64,000 bases of DNA from UBA2287 sp964479665 (GTDB taxonomy: Bacteria > Bacteroidota > Bacteroidia > Bacteroidales > Tenuifilaceae): contig CAYZNN010000005.1 of the NCBI GenBank assembly GCA_964479665.1, forward strand, positions 1 through 64,000, written 5' to 3'. The translations under genes were made by a program, and so were the position numbers. Positions 17,293-26,084 of this stretch are shown in pieces. The notes beneath the pieces were generated by a model. It did not search any database and was not told the DNA's origin. It worked only from the letters and a program-made list of their open reading frames with translations. Position 1 is the stretch's first letter, and each line of letters begins with the position of its first letter.

Positions 17293-18402
17293 CTACTCAA
17301 GTTTCTCCTTAAACTTCTTAACGCTTACTACCAAAAAGAACAGGGTCATTCCGCTCATAATAAGAACTTCTTTATAAATGAAGGCTATCCCCTCTCCTTT
17401 CAACATTATTGTTTTTATGGCTGAAATGAACCAGCGCGGGGGCATAACATAACTTAACCACTGCAGTATTTTAGGCATATTCTCAATGGGAAAAATAAAC
17501 CCCGAAAGCAGAATGGTAGGAAGCAGCAGCGCGAACATAGACATGAACATGGCCACCTGCTGCGAATTGCTTACTGAAGATATTAGAATACCTAACGACA
17601 AGGCAAGCAGAATAAATAGTAAACAAACGCCAAGTAGCAATATTACGCTTCCCCTAACTGGTAAACCGAAAACCCAAAAACCCAATAAAACAATAAGAAT
17701 GGCATTTGTAAATCCCAGTCCAACGTAGGGCAATACTTTTCCTAAAACAACTTGAATGGGTTTAAGAGGCGAAACCAAAAGGATTTCCATTGTTCCCAAC
17801 TCCTTCTCGCGGGCAATCGATATTGAAGTCATCATGGCAGTTAGAAGCATTAAAATTAGAGCCATGGTGCCGGGCACAAACATAAAAACGCCTTTCATCT
17901 CCTCGTTAAACAGCATTCGCACACTTGTTTTCACAGGCAGCTGATTGGTTAATCCAGCATTTTTTTCGTTAGCAAACGTGTTAATAATGGCCGATGCGTA
18001 GCTAATAATTAAACTTGCCGTGTTTGCCTCTGAAGCATCGGCAACTAGCTGAATAGAGGTTGCTCCATTTTTATAGAATTCCTCAGCAAATTTGGGTGGA
18101 ATCACAACCACAAGTTTGGCCTTTCCGCTTCGTAATACTTCGTTGCATTGGTTAATATTTATGGGGTTTAATGTTGAAACAAAGTAGCCCGACGACAGCA
18201 TTTTATTGGTTAACTCAACCGAAAGGTAATCGTGCGACTGGTCGCAAATGGCCACCTGCACATTTTTAATTTCGTTGGTAATAACGAAACCAAAAATTAG
18301 AAGCTGCGCTACGGGCATACCAAAAATGATGAGCAGCGTTTTTCGGTCGCGGAAAATATGCCGAAACTCCTTAATAATGAAATTATAAAATCGATTTCTC
18401 AT
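17293..18402 (-). CDS. ABC-2 type transporter permease (YbhS-like)
   Basis: First permease of the efflux operon and paralogue of the next gene, with the same layout of one N-terminal helix, an extracytoplasmic domain and five C-terminal helices. REKELGTMEILLVSPLKP and FPIENMPKILQWLS are family signatures. I chose the ATG at 18402 (369 aa) because aaggaaaataaa precedes it as an unusually good ribosome-binding site; the longer TTG start at 18423 would include that site in the coding region. It lies 27 bp after the ATPase gene. Confidence 0.9.
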   Translation of the reverse strand: MRNRFYNFIIKEFRHIFRDRKTLLIIFGMPVAQLLIFGFVITNEIKNVQVAICDQSHDYLSVELTNKMLSSGYFVSTLNPININQCNEVLRSGKAKLVVVIPPKFAEEFYKNGATSIQLVADASEANTASLIISYASAIINTFANEKNAGLTNQLPVKTSVRMLFNEEMKGVFMFVPGTMALILMLLTAMMTSISIAREKELGTMEILLVSPLKPIQVVLGKVLPYVGLGFTNAILIVLLGFWVFGLPVRGSVILLLGVCLLFILLALSLGILISSVSNSQQVAMFMSMFALLLPTILLSGFIFPIENMPKILQWLSYVMPPRWFISAIKTIMLKGEGIAFIYKEVLIMSGMTLFFLVVSVKKFKEKLE

Positions 18403-18429
18403 TTTATTTTCCTTTAGAATCAAGGGTTT

Positions 18430-19155
18430 TCAACGGGCAATGGATAGAAATACATCGTTAAAGGTAGTGGCACCAAACTGCTCCTTTAAGTTTTGAGGAG
18501 TACCCAATGCTTTAATCCGTCCCTCAACCAGTACGCAAACCCTGTCGCAGTACTCGGCTTCGTCCATGTAGTGGGTTGTAACAAAAACGGTTGTGCCGTT
18601 TCGCGAGGCTTGGTATATCATTTCCCAAAACATACGTCTGGTAATTGGATCGACTCCACCCGTTGGTTCGTCGAGAAAAACAACCACCGGCCGGTGAATC
18701 ATGGCCACCGAAAATGCCAATTTTTGCTTCCATCCCTGTGGTAGCGAAGCAATAAGCGAATTGGCCAGTCTTTGCATTTCCAATTCGTTAAGCAGAAGAT
18801 TGGTTCGTTCGTTAATTTGTTTCGACGACAAACCGTAAATTCCGCCGAATAATCGAATATTCTCCTTAACCGTAAGGTCTTCGTAAAGAGAGAACTTCTG
18901 GCTCATGTAGCCAATTCGCGATTTTAAAAGGTTGGTTTCAGTGTAGGCATTGCAACCTGCAACCATAATTTTTCCCGAAGTAGGCTTTAGCAATCCACAA
19001 ATCATTCGCATTGCAGTAGTTTTACCCGCTCCGTTGGCACCCAAAAAACCGAATATTTCACCTTCATTAACTGAAAAGGTTAGGTTATCGTCGGCAATAA
19101 AATCGCCAAACTTCTTGGTTAGGTTTTCAACTTCTATTACAACCCGTTTTTGCAT
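18430..19155 (-). CDS. ABC transporter ATPase, equivalent to the C-terminal half of YbhF
   Basis: A 241-residue ATPase: Walker A GANGAGKTT, Walker B VVFLDEPTGGVD, and switch histidine in TTHYMDEAEYCD. The signature motif is LPQGWKQ in place of LSGGQ. The second half of E. coli YbhF has a similarly altered signature, so this gene corresponds to that half. It sits 36 bp after the other ATPase, which keeps a standard LSGG. The pair presumably forms a heterodimer with one degenerate composite ATP site. Confidence 0.9.
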   Translation of the reverse strand: MQKRVVIEVENLTKKFGDFIADDNLTFSVNEGEIFGFLGANGAGKTTAMRMICGLLKPTSGKIMVAGCNAYTETNLLKSRIGYMSQKFSLYEDLTVKENIRLFGGIYGLSSKQINERTNLLLNELEMQRLANSLIASLPQGWKQKLAFSVAMIHRPVVVFLDEPTGGVDPITRRMFWEMIYQASRNGTTVFVTTHYMDEAEYCDRVCVLVEGRIKALGTPQNLKEQFGATTFNDVFLSIAR

Positions 19156-19191
19156 ATTTTCAAAAAATCACCTCAAAATTCACATTGGTTA

Positions 19192-20097
19192 CTACCTCAA
19201 TAGTTCCATAAAGCAATCCTCAACACTAGCATTTATGCTCTCAATAGCCACATCCGAAAAACCCTTTTCAGTAAAAACTTGTAGCAACTTTTCGTTATTT
19301 AGTCCATCCTTTTCAATGGCAAGGTGAATGCAATGCCCAAACATATATGCGCTAACGGTAAAGTGCTGTTTTCGAAGAAATTCGAGAAGCGATTGCGCAT
19401 TGGGGTAATTTACATTCAGCAGCCTATGAGGAAACTGTTCGGTAATGGCAATGGGTGTGTCGACCTTTAAAATGCGCCCGGTTTGAATAAGTGCAATTCG
19501 GTCGCAAAGCGTGGCCTCGTCCATATAGGGGGTTGAAACAAAAATGGTAATCCCCTCGTTTTTAAGTCGAAGTAGCATTTCCCAGAACTCCCTGCGCGAA
19601 ACGGCATCGACTCCCGTAGTAGGTTCGTCGAGAAGTAGAACTTTTGGCCTATGAATAAGTGCGCACGAGAGCGCAAGTTTCTGTTTCATACCACCCGAAA
19701 GCTGTCCGGCTAACCGATTGCTTAAAGGCTCGAGCAACGAGTAAACATCCTTTATTAAATTGTAGTTCTCGTTGATAGTTGTGCCAAATACGCCAGCAAA
19801 GAACTCAAGATTTTCGCGAACGGTTAAATCGCTGTAAAGCGAAAAACGACCGGGCATGTAGCCTATAATTTTGCGTACCCCACGGAAGTTTTGAACCACA
19901 TCGATACCCATAACCTGTGCGCTTCCTTTGGTTGGATTCAACAGCGTTGCCATAATGCGTATAAGTGAGGTTTTACCAGCCCCGTCGGGGCCTATTAGGC
20001 CGAAAATTTGGCCCTGTTCAACCGACAAGTCAACTTCGACTAGAGCGTTAACTTTTCCATAACTCTTACTTATGCTATGTACGTCAATGGCATACAT
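19192..20097 (-). CDS. ABC transporter ATPase, equivalent to the N-terminal half of YbhF
   Basis: A 301-residue ATPase with Walker A GPDGAGKTS, signature LSGGMKQKLALSCALIHRP, Walker B LLLDEPTTGVD and a C-terminal extension of about 80 residues after the nucleotide-binding domain. TPYMDEATLCD replaces the usual TTH at the switch region, so the switch histidine appears to be proline here. It begins 6 bp after the HlyD gene. Together with the next gene it reproduces a YbhF-type double ATPase as two separate polypeptides. Confidence 0.9.
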   Translation of the reverse strand: MYAIDVHSISKSYGKVNALVEVDLSVEQGQIFGLIGPDGAGKTSLIRIMATLLNPTKGSAQVMGIDVVQNFRGVRKIIGYMPGRFSLYSDLTVRENLEFFAGVFGTTINENYNLIKDVYSLLEPLSNRLAGQLSGGMKQKLALSCALIHRPKVLLLDEPTTGVDAVSRREFWEMLLRLKNEGITIFVSTPYMDEATLCDRIALIQTGRILKVDTPIAITEQFPHRLLNVNYPNAQSLLEFLRKQHFTVSAYMFGHCIHLAIEKDGLNNEKLLQVFTEKGFSDVAIESINASVEDCFMELLR

Positions 20098-20103
20098 GCT
20101 ATA

Positions 20104-21003
20104 CTAATGTTGAATTAGCACCACTTCGCCAGGCATGCCAATGCGTAAATGGCCATTGTTTTTTACCCGTACTTTAACCGGATACACCAAATTTACCCGC
20201 TCCTCGCGGGTTTGAATGGTTCGGGGTGTAAACTCGGCATTGGCCGAAACCCACGAAATAACTCCCTCATCTTCATTCGTTTTACCATTTTCGGCATCGG
20301 TTAAAACGCGCACCTTTTTTCCCAATTCGAATTGGCTTAGCTGGCTCCCCGAAATGTAAACCTTCAGGTTCAAGTGTTCCAAATTTGCTATTCGGTAAAT
20401 GGGTTTACCAGGACTAACCATTTCGCCTTCGCGTGTAACCTTTAATAGTACCGTTCCCTTTATTGGGTTTCGAATTCGGCACCGATTAATCTGATCGTCT
20501 AATTGCAGAAGTTGTGTTGAAATTACATCCCTTTCACTTGCTATACTCGTTTTTTGCAACAGAGCCGATTCCAACTGCTTTCGTAGTACCGATAGAGAAC
20601 CCTCTAAGTCGTCAACCTGCTTTTGGGTTGCAGCTTTCTGCTCGAAAAGTCGGCTTAAACGCTCAAGTTCCCTCTCTTGAACCCTTATTTGCTCTCTAAA
20701 AACATTTGCCTGCGCATCGATTAGGGGCAGGCGCGCATTGGTTGCAACCAATTGAGCAACAATCTGTTTCCGTTTTAAAACTAACTGAGTCGAGTCAATT
20801 GTGCCAACCAAAACGCCCTTAGCAAGTTCAACTCCCTCATCAACATTTAATTGCTGAATTACACCACCAACCTCTGCCGAAACGGCAACCTCTTCAACCT
20901 CGAAGTTACCGTAGGCGTCGGCTTTGCGACTTTTATTGCTGCAATGGGTAAAAGCAGCCACAACAAGTATTGCCACTATTAATTCTACTTTTAAATTTCG
21001 CAT
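20104..21003 (-). CDS. HlyD-family periplasmic adaptor lipoprotein (YbhG-like)
   Basis: A 299-residue membrane-fusion protein that should bridge the inner-membrane ABC pump and the TolC-type channel. The N-terminus is a lipoprotein signal with lipobox AFTHC (C21). It then has a split biotinyl-lipoyl-like domain (EVGGVIQQLNVDEG and IRNPIKGTVLLKVTREGEMV) around a coiled-coil hairpin of about 100 residues, and a beta-barrel domain (LKVYISGSQLSQFELGKKV). It sits 13 bp after the TolC gene and 6 bp before the first ATPase. Confidence 0.93.
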   Translation of the reverse strand: MRNLKVELIVAILVVAAFTHCSNKSRKADAYGNFEVEEVAVSAEVGGVIQQLNVDEGVELAKGVLVGTIDSTQLVLKRKQIVAQLVATNARLPLIDAQANVFREQIRVQERELERLSRLFEQKAATQKQVDDLEGSLSVLRKQLESALLQKTSIASERDVISTQLLQLDDQINRCRIRNPIKGTVLLKVTREGEMVSPGKPIYRIANLEHLNLKVYISGSQLSQFELGKKVRVLTDAENGKTNEDEGVISWVSANAEFTPRTIQTREERVNLVYPVKVRVKNNGHLRIGMPGEVVLIQH

Positions 21004-21016
21004 AATATAATTCCGT

Positions 21017-22294
21017 TTAGTTTAAATCCGTTCCGTAATAGAAAGCAATACGAGCGCGCTCCCGAATAACCGAAAGTTCCCTAATCTCTTTTTCAAGTTT
21101 AGCGTGACTCACAGCATTCAAACTAATAAGGTAATCGGTTGCCGTTGCCACTCCATTTAGCAGCCGCGAGGCTGTTTCCTGTTCAGCCTGATGCAAAAGC
21201 TCTATAATTTGCTTGTCGGTCTCCAGCTGCTTCTGCAGCATATCAATCTTCCTTTCGGCTGTAAGTATTTTAAGCGACAAAGCATCGGTAACAGCCATTT
21301 TACGTGAAGTATTCATATTCTTTCGAATGCTCATTTGCTCCCGTTCGCGATGCGCTGTGTTCCAGTCCCATAAATTCCACGAAGCCTTTGCGCCAACCAC
21401 TGTAAAAAAGTCCCATTCGTTCAATATCATATTAAGTCCAGGTTTACCATACCCAGCAGTTGGGAATGCGGCTACTGTAGGGTATCGTTTTTTAACCGAT
21501 AAATTTATAGAAGCATTTAGAAATTTGCTTTGGGCATCGAACTGTAGTAATTCGGGGTGAAGAATTTTATTTCTATCAGAAATTGAAAATGATGGAACAA
21601 CGAAAATGGCGTTGCTTTCAATTTTAGTTTGGGTTAACGTTTCAATGGCAGCAATAAACGATTTTCTTCGCGATGGTATTTCCAGTAACCTTTGTTGCAT
21701 TTTAAGCCGTTCGGCTTTCAGCTGGTTAACAGCCGATTGTAATACAACTCCCTGTAAAGCCCTCGAATCCATTTCGTTAATGCGACTTTGCAATTCATTT
21801 TCAAGCAAACTCATCTGCTTTTCGTTTATATCGAGCAAAAGGATTCCGAAAAAAGCATCGTTAATTCGTTCGCGTTCGCTATATATTTCGGAGCCAACAA
21901 CCGTTTTTTCGATCTCGGCCTGAGCTTTGGCCATGCTTTTTCGCTCGGCGGTTACACCCCCATCCCAAATTACTTGCAATGCATCGAGGGTAAACTTATA
22001 CTGAACGTGCGTTGGCGAAGGAATTGTAACACCCGGAAATGGAACCGAAATAGACACAACATCCGATTGCCAGGTTGCCTGTGCATTAGCATCGAGCCTG
22101 GGAAGCCATGCTGCCGTTAAATTTTTAGTTTGAAGCCGTTGAACCGAATCGATTGCCCTGTTCATACCCGCTAAGCGACCCACTTCGCCAACGAGTTTAT
22201 GCAACTCGTATAGGCTTACTGTTTTTCGAGTTTCCTGTGCCGATAGGGCAAGGGTAAAAAGCCAAAAGAGCGTTAATAGTTTAAAAATCTTCAT
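21017..22294 (-). CDS. TolC-family outer-membrane efflux protein
   Basis: A 425-residue outer-membrane channel of the TolC/OEP family, with signal peptide MKIFKLLTLFWLFTLALSAQ. It has two long coiled-coil segments rich in Glu, Gln, Arg and Leu, with the typical late repeat LNGVATATDYLISLNAVSHAKLE. Its ATG overlaps the TetR stop by four bases (ATGA), a classic coupling, so the regulator and the pump are on one transcript. It should form the exit duct for the HlyD/ABC pump downstream. Confidence 0.92.
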   Translation of the reverse strand: MKIFKLLTLFWLFTLALSAQETRKTVSLYELHKLVGEVGRLAGMNRAIDSVQRLQTKNLTAAWLPRLDANAQATWQSDVVSISVPFPGVTIPSPTHVQYKFTLDALQVIWDGGVTAERKSMAKAQAEIEKTVVGSEIYSERERINDAFFGILLLDINEKQMSLLENELQSRINEMDSRALQGVVLQSAVNQLKAERLKMQQRLLEIPSRRKSFIAAIETLTQTKIESNAIFVVPSFSISDRNKILHPELLQFDAQSKFLNASINLSVKKRYPTVAAFPTAGYGKPGLNMILNEWDFFTVVGAKASWNLWDWNTAHREREQMSIRKNMNTSRKMAVTDALSLKILTAERKIDMLQKQLETDKQIIELLHQAEQETASRLLNGVATATDYLISLNAVSHAKLEKEIRELSVIRERARIAFYYGTDLN

Positions 22295-22920
22295 GGGAGT
22301 AACTGTTTGTTGGGAAACGATTTTAGCACCATATCAATTACCACATTGGCCCGTTGGTCAATAAAACCATCGAACTCGCTGGCATTAGAGTTGAAAAGAA
22401 TTCGCTCCAAAAGGGGTCGGCCCACAAACGGAAAAATACACATACTAATGAGGTTCACAATAAAATGGTTAGCCTCAGCATTGCTTAGGTTCAACTCGCG
22501 TTGAACTAGCGCCTTAAAGCGAGTACCAATTTCGTTAATATTCATTCCGGTACTTTCAATAAAGTTTGCAACCCCGTTGGTATTTTGGTGCATTTCCGAT
22601 ATTAAAAATGCGGGTATAAATGGATTTTGACTAATTAGTTCGATATACCTGCGTATGAACTCAGCAATCTTGTCCTGAAAAGGAACATTTTTGTTGGAAA
22701 CGAACATAAGCATATTCGGAAAGAATACTGAGAATGTGTCCTTCAGAATTTGCTGAAAAAGTTTCTCCTTATTCCGAAAGTAGTAGTGTAACAGGGCTTT
22801 GTTTATTGCGGCCTCGTCGGCAATTTCCTGCATTCGAGCTCCATGAAAACCTTTGGCTATAAACACCTTACGCGCTGCATTAAGTATTGCTTTTTCGGTA
22901 TCGATCGATAGTTCTGTCAT
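22291..22920 (-). CDS. TetR/AcrR-family regulator of the efflux operon (CecR-like)
   Basis: A 209-residue repressor. The N-terminal helix-turn-helix is at about residues 10-56 (ILNAARKVFIAKGF, MQEIADEAAINKALLHYYF, RNKEKLF), followed by an all-helical ligand domain. It is the first gene of the operon tetR-tolC-hlyD-ATPase-ATPase-permease-permease, analogous to cecR-ybhGFSR with tolC added and ybhF split. A perfect 7-2-7 palindrome lies four bases upstream of its start, so autoregulation of the whole operon is likely. The inducer is unknown. Confidence 0.92.
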   Translation of the reverse strand: MTELSIDTEKAILNAARKVFIAKGFHGARMQEIADEAAINKALLHYYFRNKEKLFQQILKDTFSVFFPNMLMFVSNKNVPFQDKIAEFIRRYIELISQNPFIPAFLISEMHQNTNGVANFIESTGMNINEIGTRFKALVQRELNLSNAEANHFIVNLISMCIFPFVGRPLLERILFNSNASEFDGFIDQRANVVIDMVLKSFPNKQLLP

Positions 22921-22923
22921 AAA

Positions 22924-22939
22924 TTAACCATTTGGTTAA
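22924..22939. promoter_or_regulatory. Probable TetR operator
   Basis: Inverted repeat TTAACCA-TT-TGGTTAA immediately upstream of the tetR start. A further half-site ATGGTTAA lies just beyond. The position fits an autoregulatory operator controlling the efflux operon. Confidence 0.65.
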
Positions 22940-22992
22940 ACTAAATGGATAAACGATGGTTAAAAAAAATTGTTGCGTTTACAGTCAAAAAA

Positions 22993-23020
22993 AATGAGGT
23001 TACCCGAAAGCAACCTCATT
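22993..23020 (-). terminator. Rho-independent terminator of the DUF5684 gene
   Basis: Arms AATGAGGTT (22993-23001) and AACCTCATT (23012-23020) followed on the minus strand by a run of eight T. It lies 15 bp after the DUF5684 stop and insulates the efflux operon. Confidence 0.85.
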
Positions 23021-23035
23021 AAAACATTTACTTAA

Positions 23036-23338
23036 TTAGCCATTGTATTTAGCATCGCCAAAAGCCAGTATAGGGAAAAATACAAAACCAAGGAAAATTA
23101 AACCAATGGTAAAGCCAACTCCTTTTCCAAATTTTGTTGAAATTCCGTGAAACATCATAATTATAAATACAAGTTGTACAATTGGAATTAAGAAAAGGAA
23201 AATCCACCACCAGGGTTTGCCTGCTACCTCAAGCATAACAATAAGGTTATAAATTGGAATTAAGCATGCCCAACCGGGTTTTAATGCTTTTGTAAATACA
23301 ATCCAAATTGATGCAATTAATAGAATAACAATTGCCAA
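23036..23338 (-). CDS. Small DUF5684-like integral membrane protein
   Basis: About 100 residues with three predicted membrane helices and the family-typical segments FTKALKPGWACLIPIYNLIVMLEVAGKPWWW and FGKGVGFTIGLIFLG (quoted in two parts of one conserved region). Function unknown. The start is doubtful: the only in-frame start is a TTG at 23336-23338, in the middle of what looks like a longer first helix. Coding-like sequence (reading NPNNYGIAGLLY) continues about 15 codons upstream to a TAA without any ATG, GTG or TTG. The 5-prime end may be eroded, or may use a rare start codon. Confidence 0.7.
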   Translation of the reverse strand: MAIVILLIASIWIVFTKALKPGWACLIPIYNLIVMLEVAGKPWWWIFLFLIPIVQLVFIIMMFHGISTKFGKGVGFTIGLIFLGFVFFPILAFGDAKYNG

Positions 23339-23527
23339 ATAAAGTAAACCTGCTATTCCATAGTTATTAGGGTTTTTAGTTTTCCTACTCGTAAGGCTTT
23401 TCGGTTACGCCCTTGCTAATTTTACCCGCAAGTAGGTAATTTACAATGGTACTGAACTAAGCTAATATATGTTAATTTTTTAAACGAACAATTAATTGAG
23501 AATGAAAAATTGGTTAAGATAATTTGG

Positions 23528-24838
23528 TTATAATGGTCTCTCTGCTTCAAAATCGTTATAGTAAAGCAGCCTATCGGTTAGTTCGGCCACAGCTACTGAA
23601 GCAAACAAAGCAAAATAACTGAACGATTGCGCATAGTTTACCATTCCGAATGGAACAATAAAGCCAAGCGAAATTCGAATTAGTGCACCAAACACTTTTA
23701 AAGCCGAAGGCTTTGGTTGCTGAATACCATTATTTGCAATGTAAAGTATTGTTTTAATGGCAAGTAATGCAATTAGAACATTCCAGAATCCACCGAAAAG
23801 AGCTGCAAAAGTTAGCGCAATTAACACGGTATTGGCGCTATGAACAGGAGCATTATATTTTCGTTTTGTAACCGAATAAACCATTTCGATACTAACCAGA
23901 AGTAATATAGATAGTACCGATGATAGGTAGCTTAACCATTCGGTTTTTAGAACTAACGATATTAACGAAACTACAGAAAACACCCCAAAAAGGAGTATTT
24001 CGCGACTTAACCAGCTGGTTTTTAGGTTTCGAATCGATAGGTATGCCCGAAAAGGTTTTCCCAGGTGAGTTGTGCTTAACATTAGGGCTATTGCAGAAAT
24101 TGCTACAAAAACCCAAAAAGGAAAATCGATAATTTTTCCGAACGGAATAGAAATAATGTAACCTGTTAGAACAGTAACCAAATAGGTGAATACTGCTAGT
24201 GGCCACTCCTCTTTTATGCCATTAACATTACTTTCGCCCTCAATTAACCTATTGGAATTCAACGAATTTATAACCCCAGCAGCCAACGGATCCATTTCTG
24301 GAAAACTACATACCACTTCACTATTAAGAACCTGAACCCTCGGATAAACTGTTTTTTGCGACAGACCAAATGCATCTGCTTTTTTCTCCTCTTCAATTTC
24401 GCCAAAATTCAAAGCACCTGTGGGACAATTGATGGCACAAGCGGGTTTTTGCCCCTTTTCAATTCGATGATGGCAGAAATGGCACTTTTCAATAATCCCC
24501 TCCTCTTTGTTATGCTGAGGCGCACCAAACGGACAAGCCCATGTGCAATACCTGCATCCTAAGCAAACGCTGGCATTGTGCTGCACTGCACCCGTTTCGG
24601 GGTGAAATGAGTATGCCATAGAAGGACAAGCCTTCATGCAAGGCGCCTCTTTGCAATGGTTACAGGCCATCGAAAGGTGAACGTAACCCAAAAGGGGAAC
24701 CTTTTTTTTATTATACGTTCTAATGTTTCGCCAAGCCATTGGGGGCTTTGTGCCATTCTCGTTAAAACAAGCCACTACACATGCACCACAACCAACACAT
24801 TTGGCATAGTCGAAAATAAAACCGCTTGTAGTTGCCAT
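23528..24838 (-). CDS. Fused DmsB-DmsC: four-cluster ferredoxin joined to membrane anchor
   Basis: A 436-residue fusion of the electron-transfer and anchor subunits of a DMSO-reductase-type complex. Four [4Fe-4S] ligand groups are visible: C14/17/20/24, C59/62/67/71, C92/95/98/102 and C119/122/134/138. From about residue 210 a DmsC-like anchor with about eight helices follows, which would take electrons from menaquinol. The start codon overlaps the stop of the upstream PLP-enzyme gene by one base (TAATG), so the two proteins are translationally coupled. No catalytic DmsA gene is adjacent; the molybdoenzyme fragment at the left edge is a candidate partner. There is no Tat signal, so the Fe-S part faces the cytoplasm unless exported with a partner. 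Confidence 0.92.
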   Translation of the reverse strand: MATTSGFIFDYAKCVGCGACVVACFNENGTKPPMAWRNIRTYNKKKVPLLGYVHLSMACNHCKEAPCMKACPSMAYSFHPETGAVQHNASVCLGCRYCTWACPFGAPQHNKEEGIIEKCHFCHHRIEKGQKPACAINCPTGALNFGEIEEEKKADAFGLSQKTVYPRVQVLNSEVVCSFPEMDPLAAGVINSLNSNRLIEGESNVNGIKEEWPLAVFTYLVTVLTGYIISIPFGKIIDFPFWVFVAISAIALMLSTTHLGKPFRAYLSIRNLKTSWLSREILLFGVFSVVSLISLVLKTEWLSYLSSVLSILLLVSIEMVYSVTKRKYNAPVHSANTVLIALTFAALFGGFWNVLIALLAIKTILYIANNGIQQPKPSALKVFGALIRISLGFIVPFGMVNYAQSFSYFALFASVAVAELTDRLLYYNDFEAERPL

Positions 24839-26013
24839 TATTTCAGGGCGTTAAGTGCGTTGCTTAGCACTTTTATAAGTTTGTCGGAATTTTCAATGCC
24901 CACCGAAAAACGAATCATTCCAGGAAATGGGAACTTATCGCCCCAAACGGGTTCAATGGGCATAAGAATGGTTTCTGTATCGCCCAAAGTTGGAACCAGT
25001 GGAATGGTGTCGACCAGCAAACTGACAAGCTGATTGCACCGATCGGCTTTAATCTTATCGTTTTTCCCAGCCAAATCGATTGTAATTATGGCTCCAAATC
25101 CTTTGCCCTTAAATAGTTTCAGTGCGTTCTGATGGGTTGAGTGCGACTCGAGACCGGGATACAGAACCGATTCAACGGCAGGGTGACTTGTAAAATAGTT
25201 GGCCAAAATAAAGGCGTTTTTGCAATGCTTCTCAAACCGAAGTTCGAAGGTTTTAAGCTGGTCGCAAAGTCGTGCAGCATCGTCGGGCGACATCATATGG
25301 CCCACCAATTTGCGATACTCTATGGCCTGCTTTAATAAATCGGGATTGTTACCCGAAACAACCCCCCCCGAAATATTTCCATGTCCGGCAAAGTACTTGG
25401 TAACGCTGTGAATAACCAAATCGGCACCCGACTCTAATGGTTTCCATAAAAAGGGCGAAGGAAAGGTATTGTCGACAATAACTGTGGCACCTTGCTGCTT
25501 GGCAGCATTGATAAACGCTTCGGCATCGATAGTTATAAGCATGGGATTAGAAACCGCTTCAAAAAAAACAATGGAAGGTTTGTGCTGTTTTAGCAATTCT
25601 TCGAACGATTCGATACTATAATCGTTTCCGCTAGGGAAAAACCTAACGGCATCGATTCCCCTTCGTTTAACCAGAACATTATCGATAAAGTGGTTTGTTC
25701 CCCCGTAAATTTCGGAGAAGAACAGCCATTTGTTGGTTTGACCCTGTTTCTGAAAAATCGATAGTGCAATATCAATAGCTGCCAAACCCGACTGCGCAAC
25801 TACCGACCAATTACAGCCTTCGAGTTCCATTATAAGTTCTTCGGCCGCTGCTACGTTTGGGTTTCGATACCGACTATAAATATACAGTTCAGGCTCACGA
25901 GGATAGTTTAGTTCATCGGCAAATGCCTTTTTCATGGTGGGTATGTCAACCAAATGAAATCCGCTATCGCGGAAAATAGGCATTCGAGGCGTTTTGGGGA
26001 TTTTTGCTTTCAT
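24838..26013 (-). CDS. Cys/Met-metabolism PLP-dependent enzyme (cystathionine gamma-synthase/lyase family)
   Basis: A 391-residue fold-type I PLP enzyme. The Schiff-base lysine is K206 in HSVTKYFAGHGNISGG, the PLP-binding aspartate is in VIVDNTFPSPF, and YSRYRNPN is the conserved N-terminal segment. The family includes cystathionine gamma-synthase, cystathionine gamma-lyase, methionine gamma-lyase and O-acetylhomoserine sulfhydrylase; sequence alone does not decide which this is. It is the first gene of a two-gene operon with the DmsBC fusion, and diverges from a small PAS gene across 71 bp. Confidence 0.88.
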   Translation of the reverse strand: MKAKIPKTPRMPIFRDSGFHLVDIPTMKKAFADELNYPREPELYIYSRYRNPNVAAAEELIMELEGCNWSVVAQSGLAAIDIALSIFQKQGQTNKWLFFSEIYGGTNHFIDNVLVKRRGIDAVRFFPSGNDYSIESFEELLKQHKPSIVFFEAVSNPMLITIDAEAFINAAKQQGATVIVDNTFPSPFLWKPLESGADLVIHSVTKYFAGHGNISGGVVSGNNPDLLKQAIEYRKLVGHMMSPDDAARLCDQLKTFELRFEKHCKNAFILANYFTSHPAVESVLYPGLESHSTHQNALKLFKGKGFGAIITIDLAGKNDKIKADRCNQLVSLLVDTIPLVPTLGDTETILMPIEPVWGDKFPFPGMIRFSVGIENSDKLIKVLSNALNALK

Positions 26014-26084
26014 TGAGCCATTATTTAAATTCTTAATGCTAGGTTTGCAAAGTAACAGATTGAATCATCCCAAAAATACAAAAA

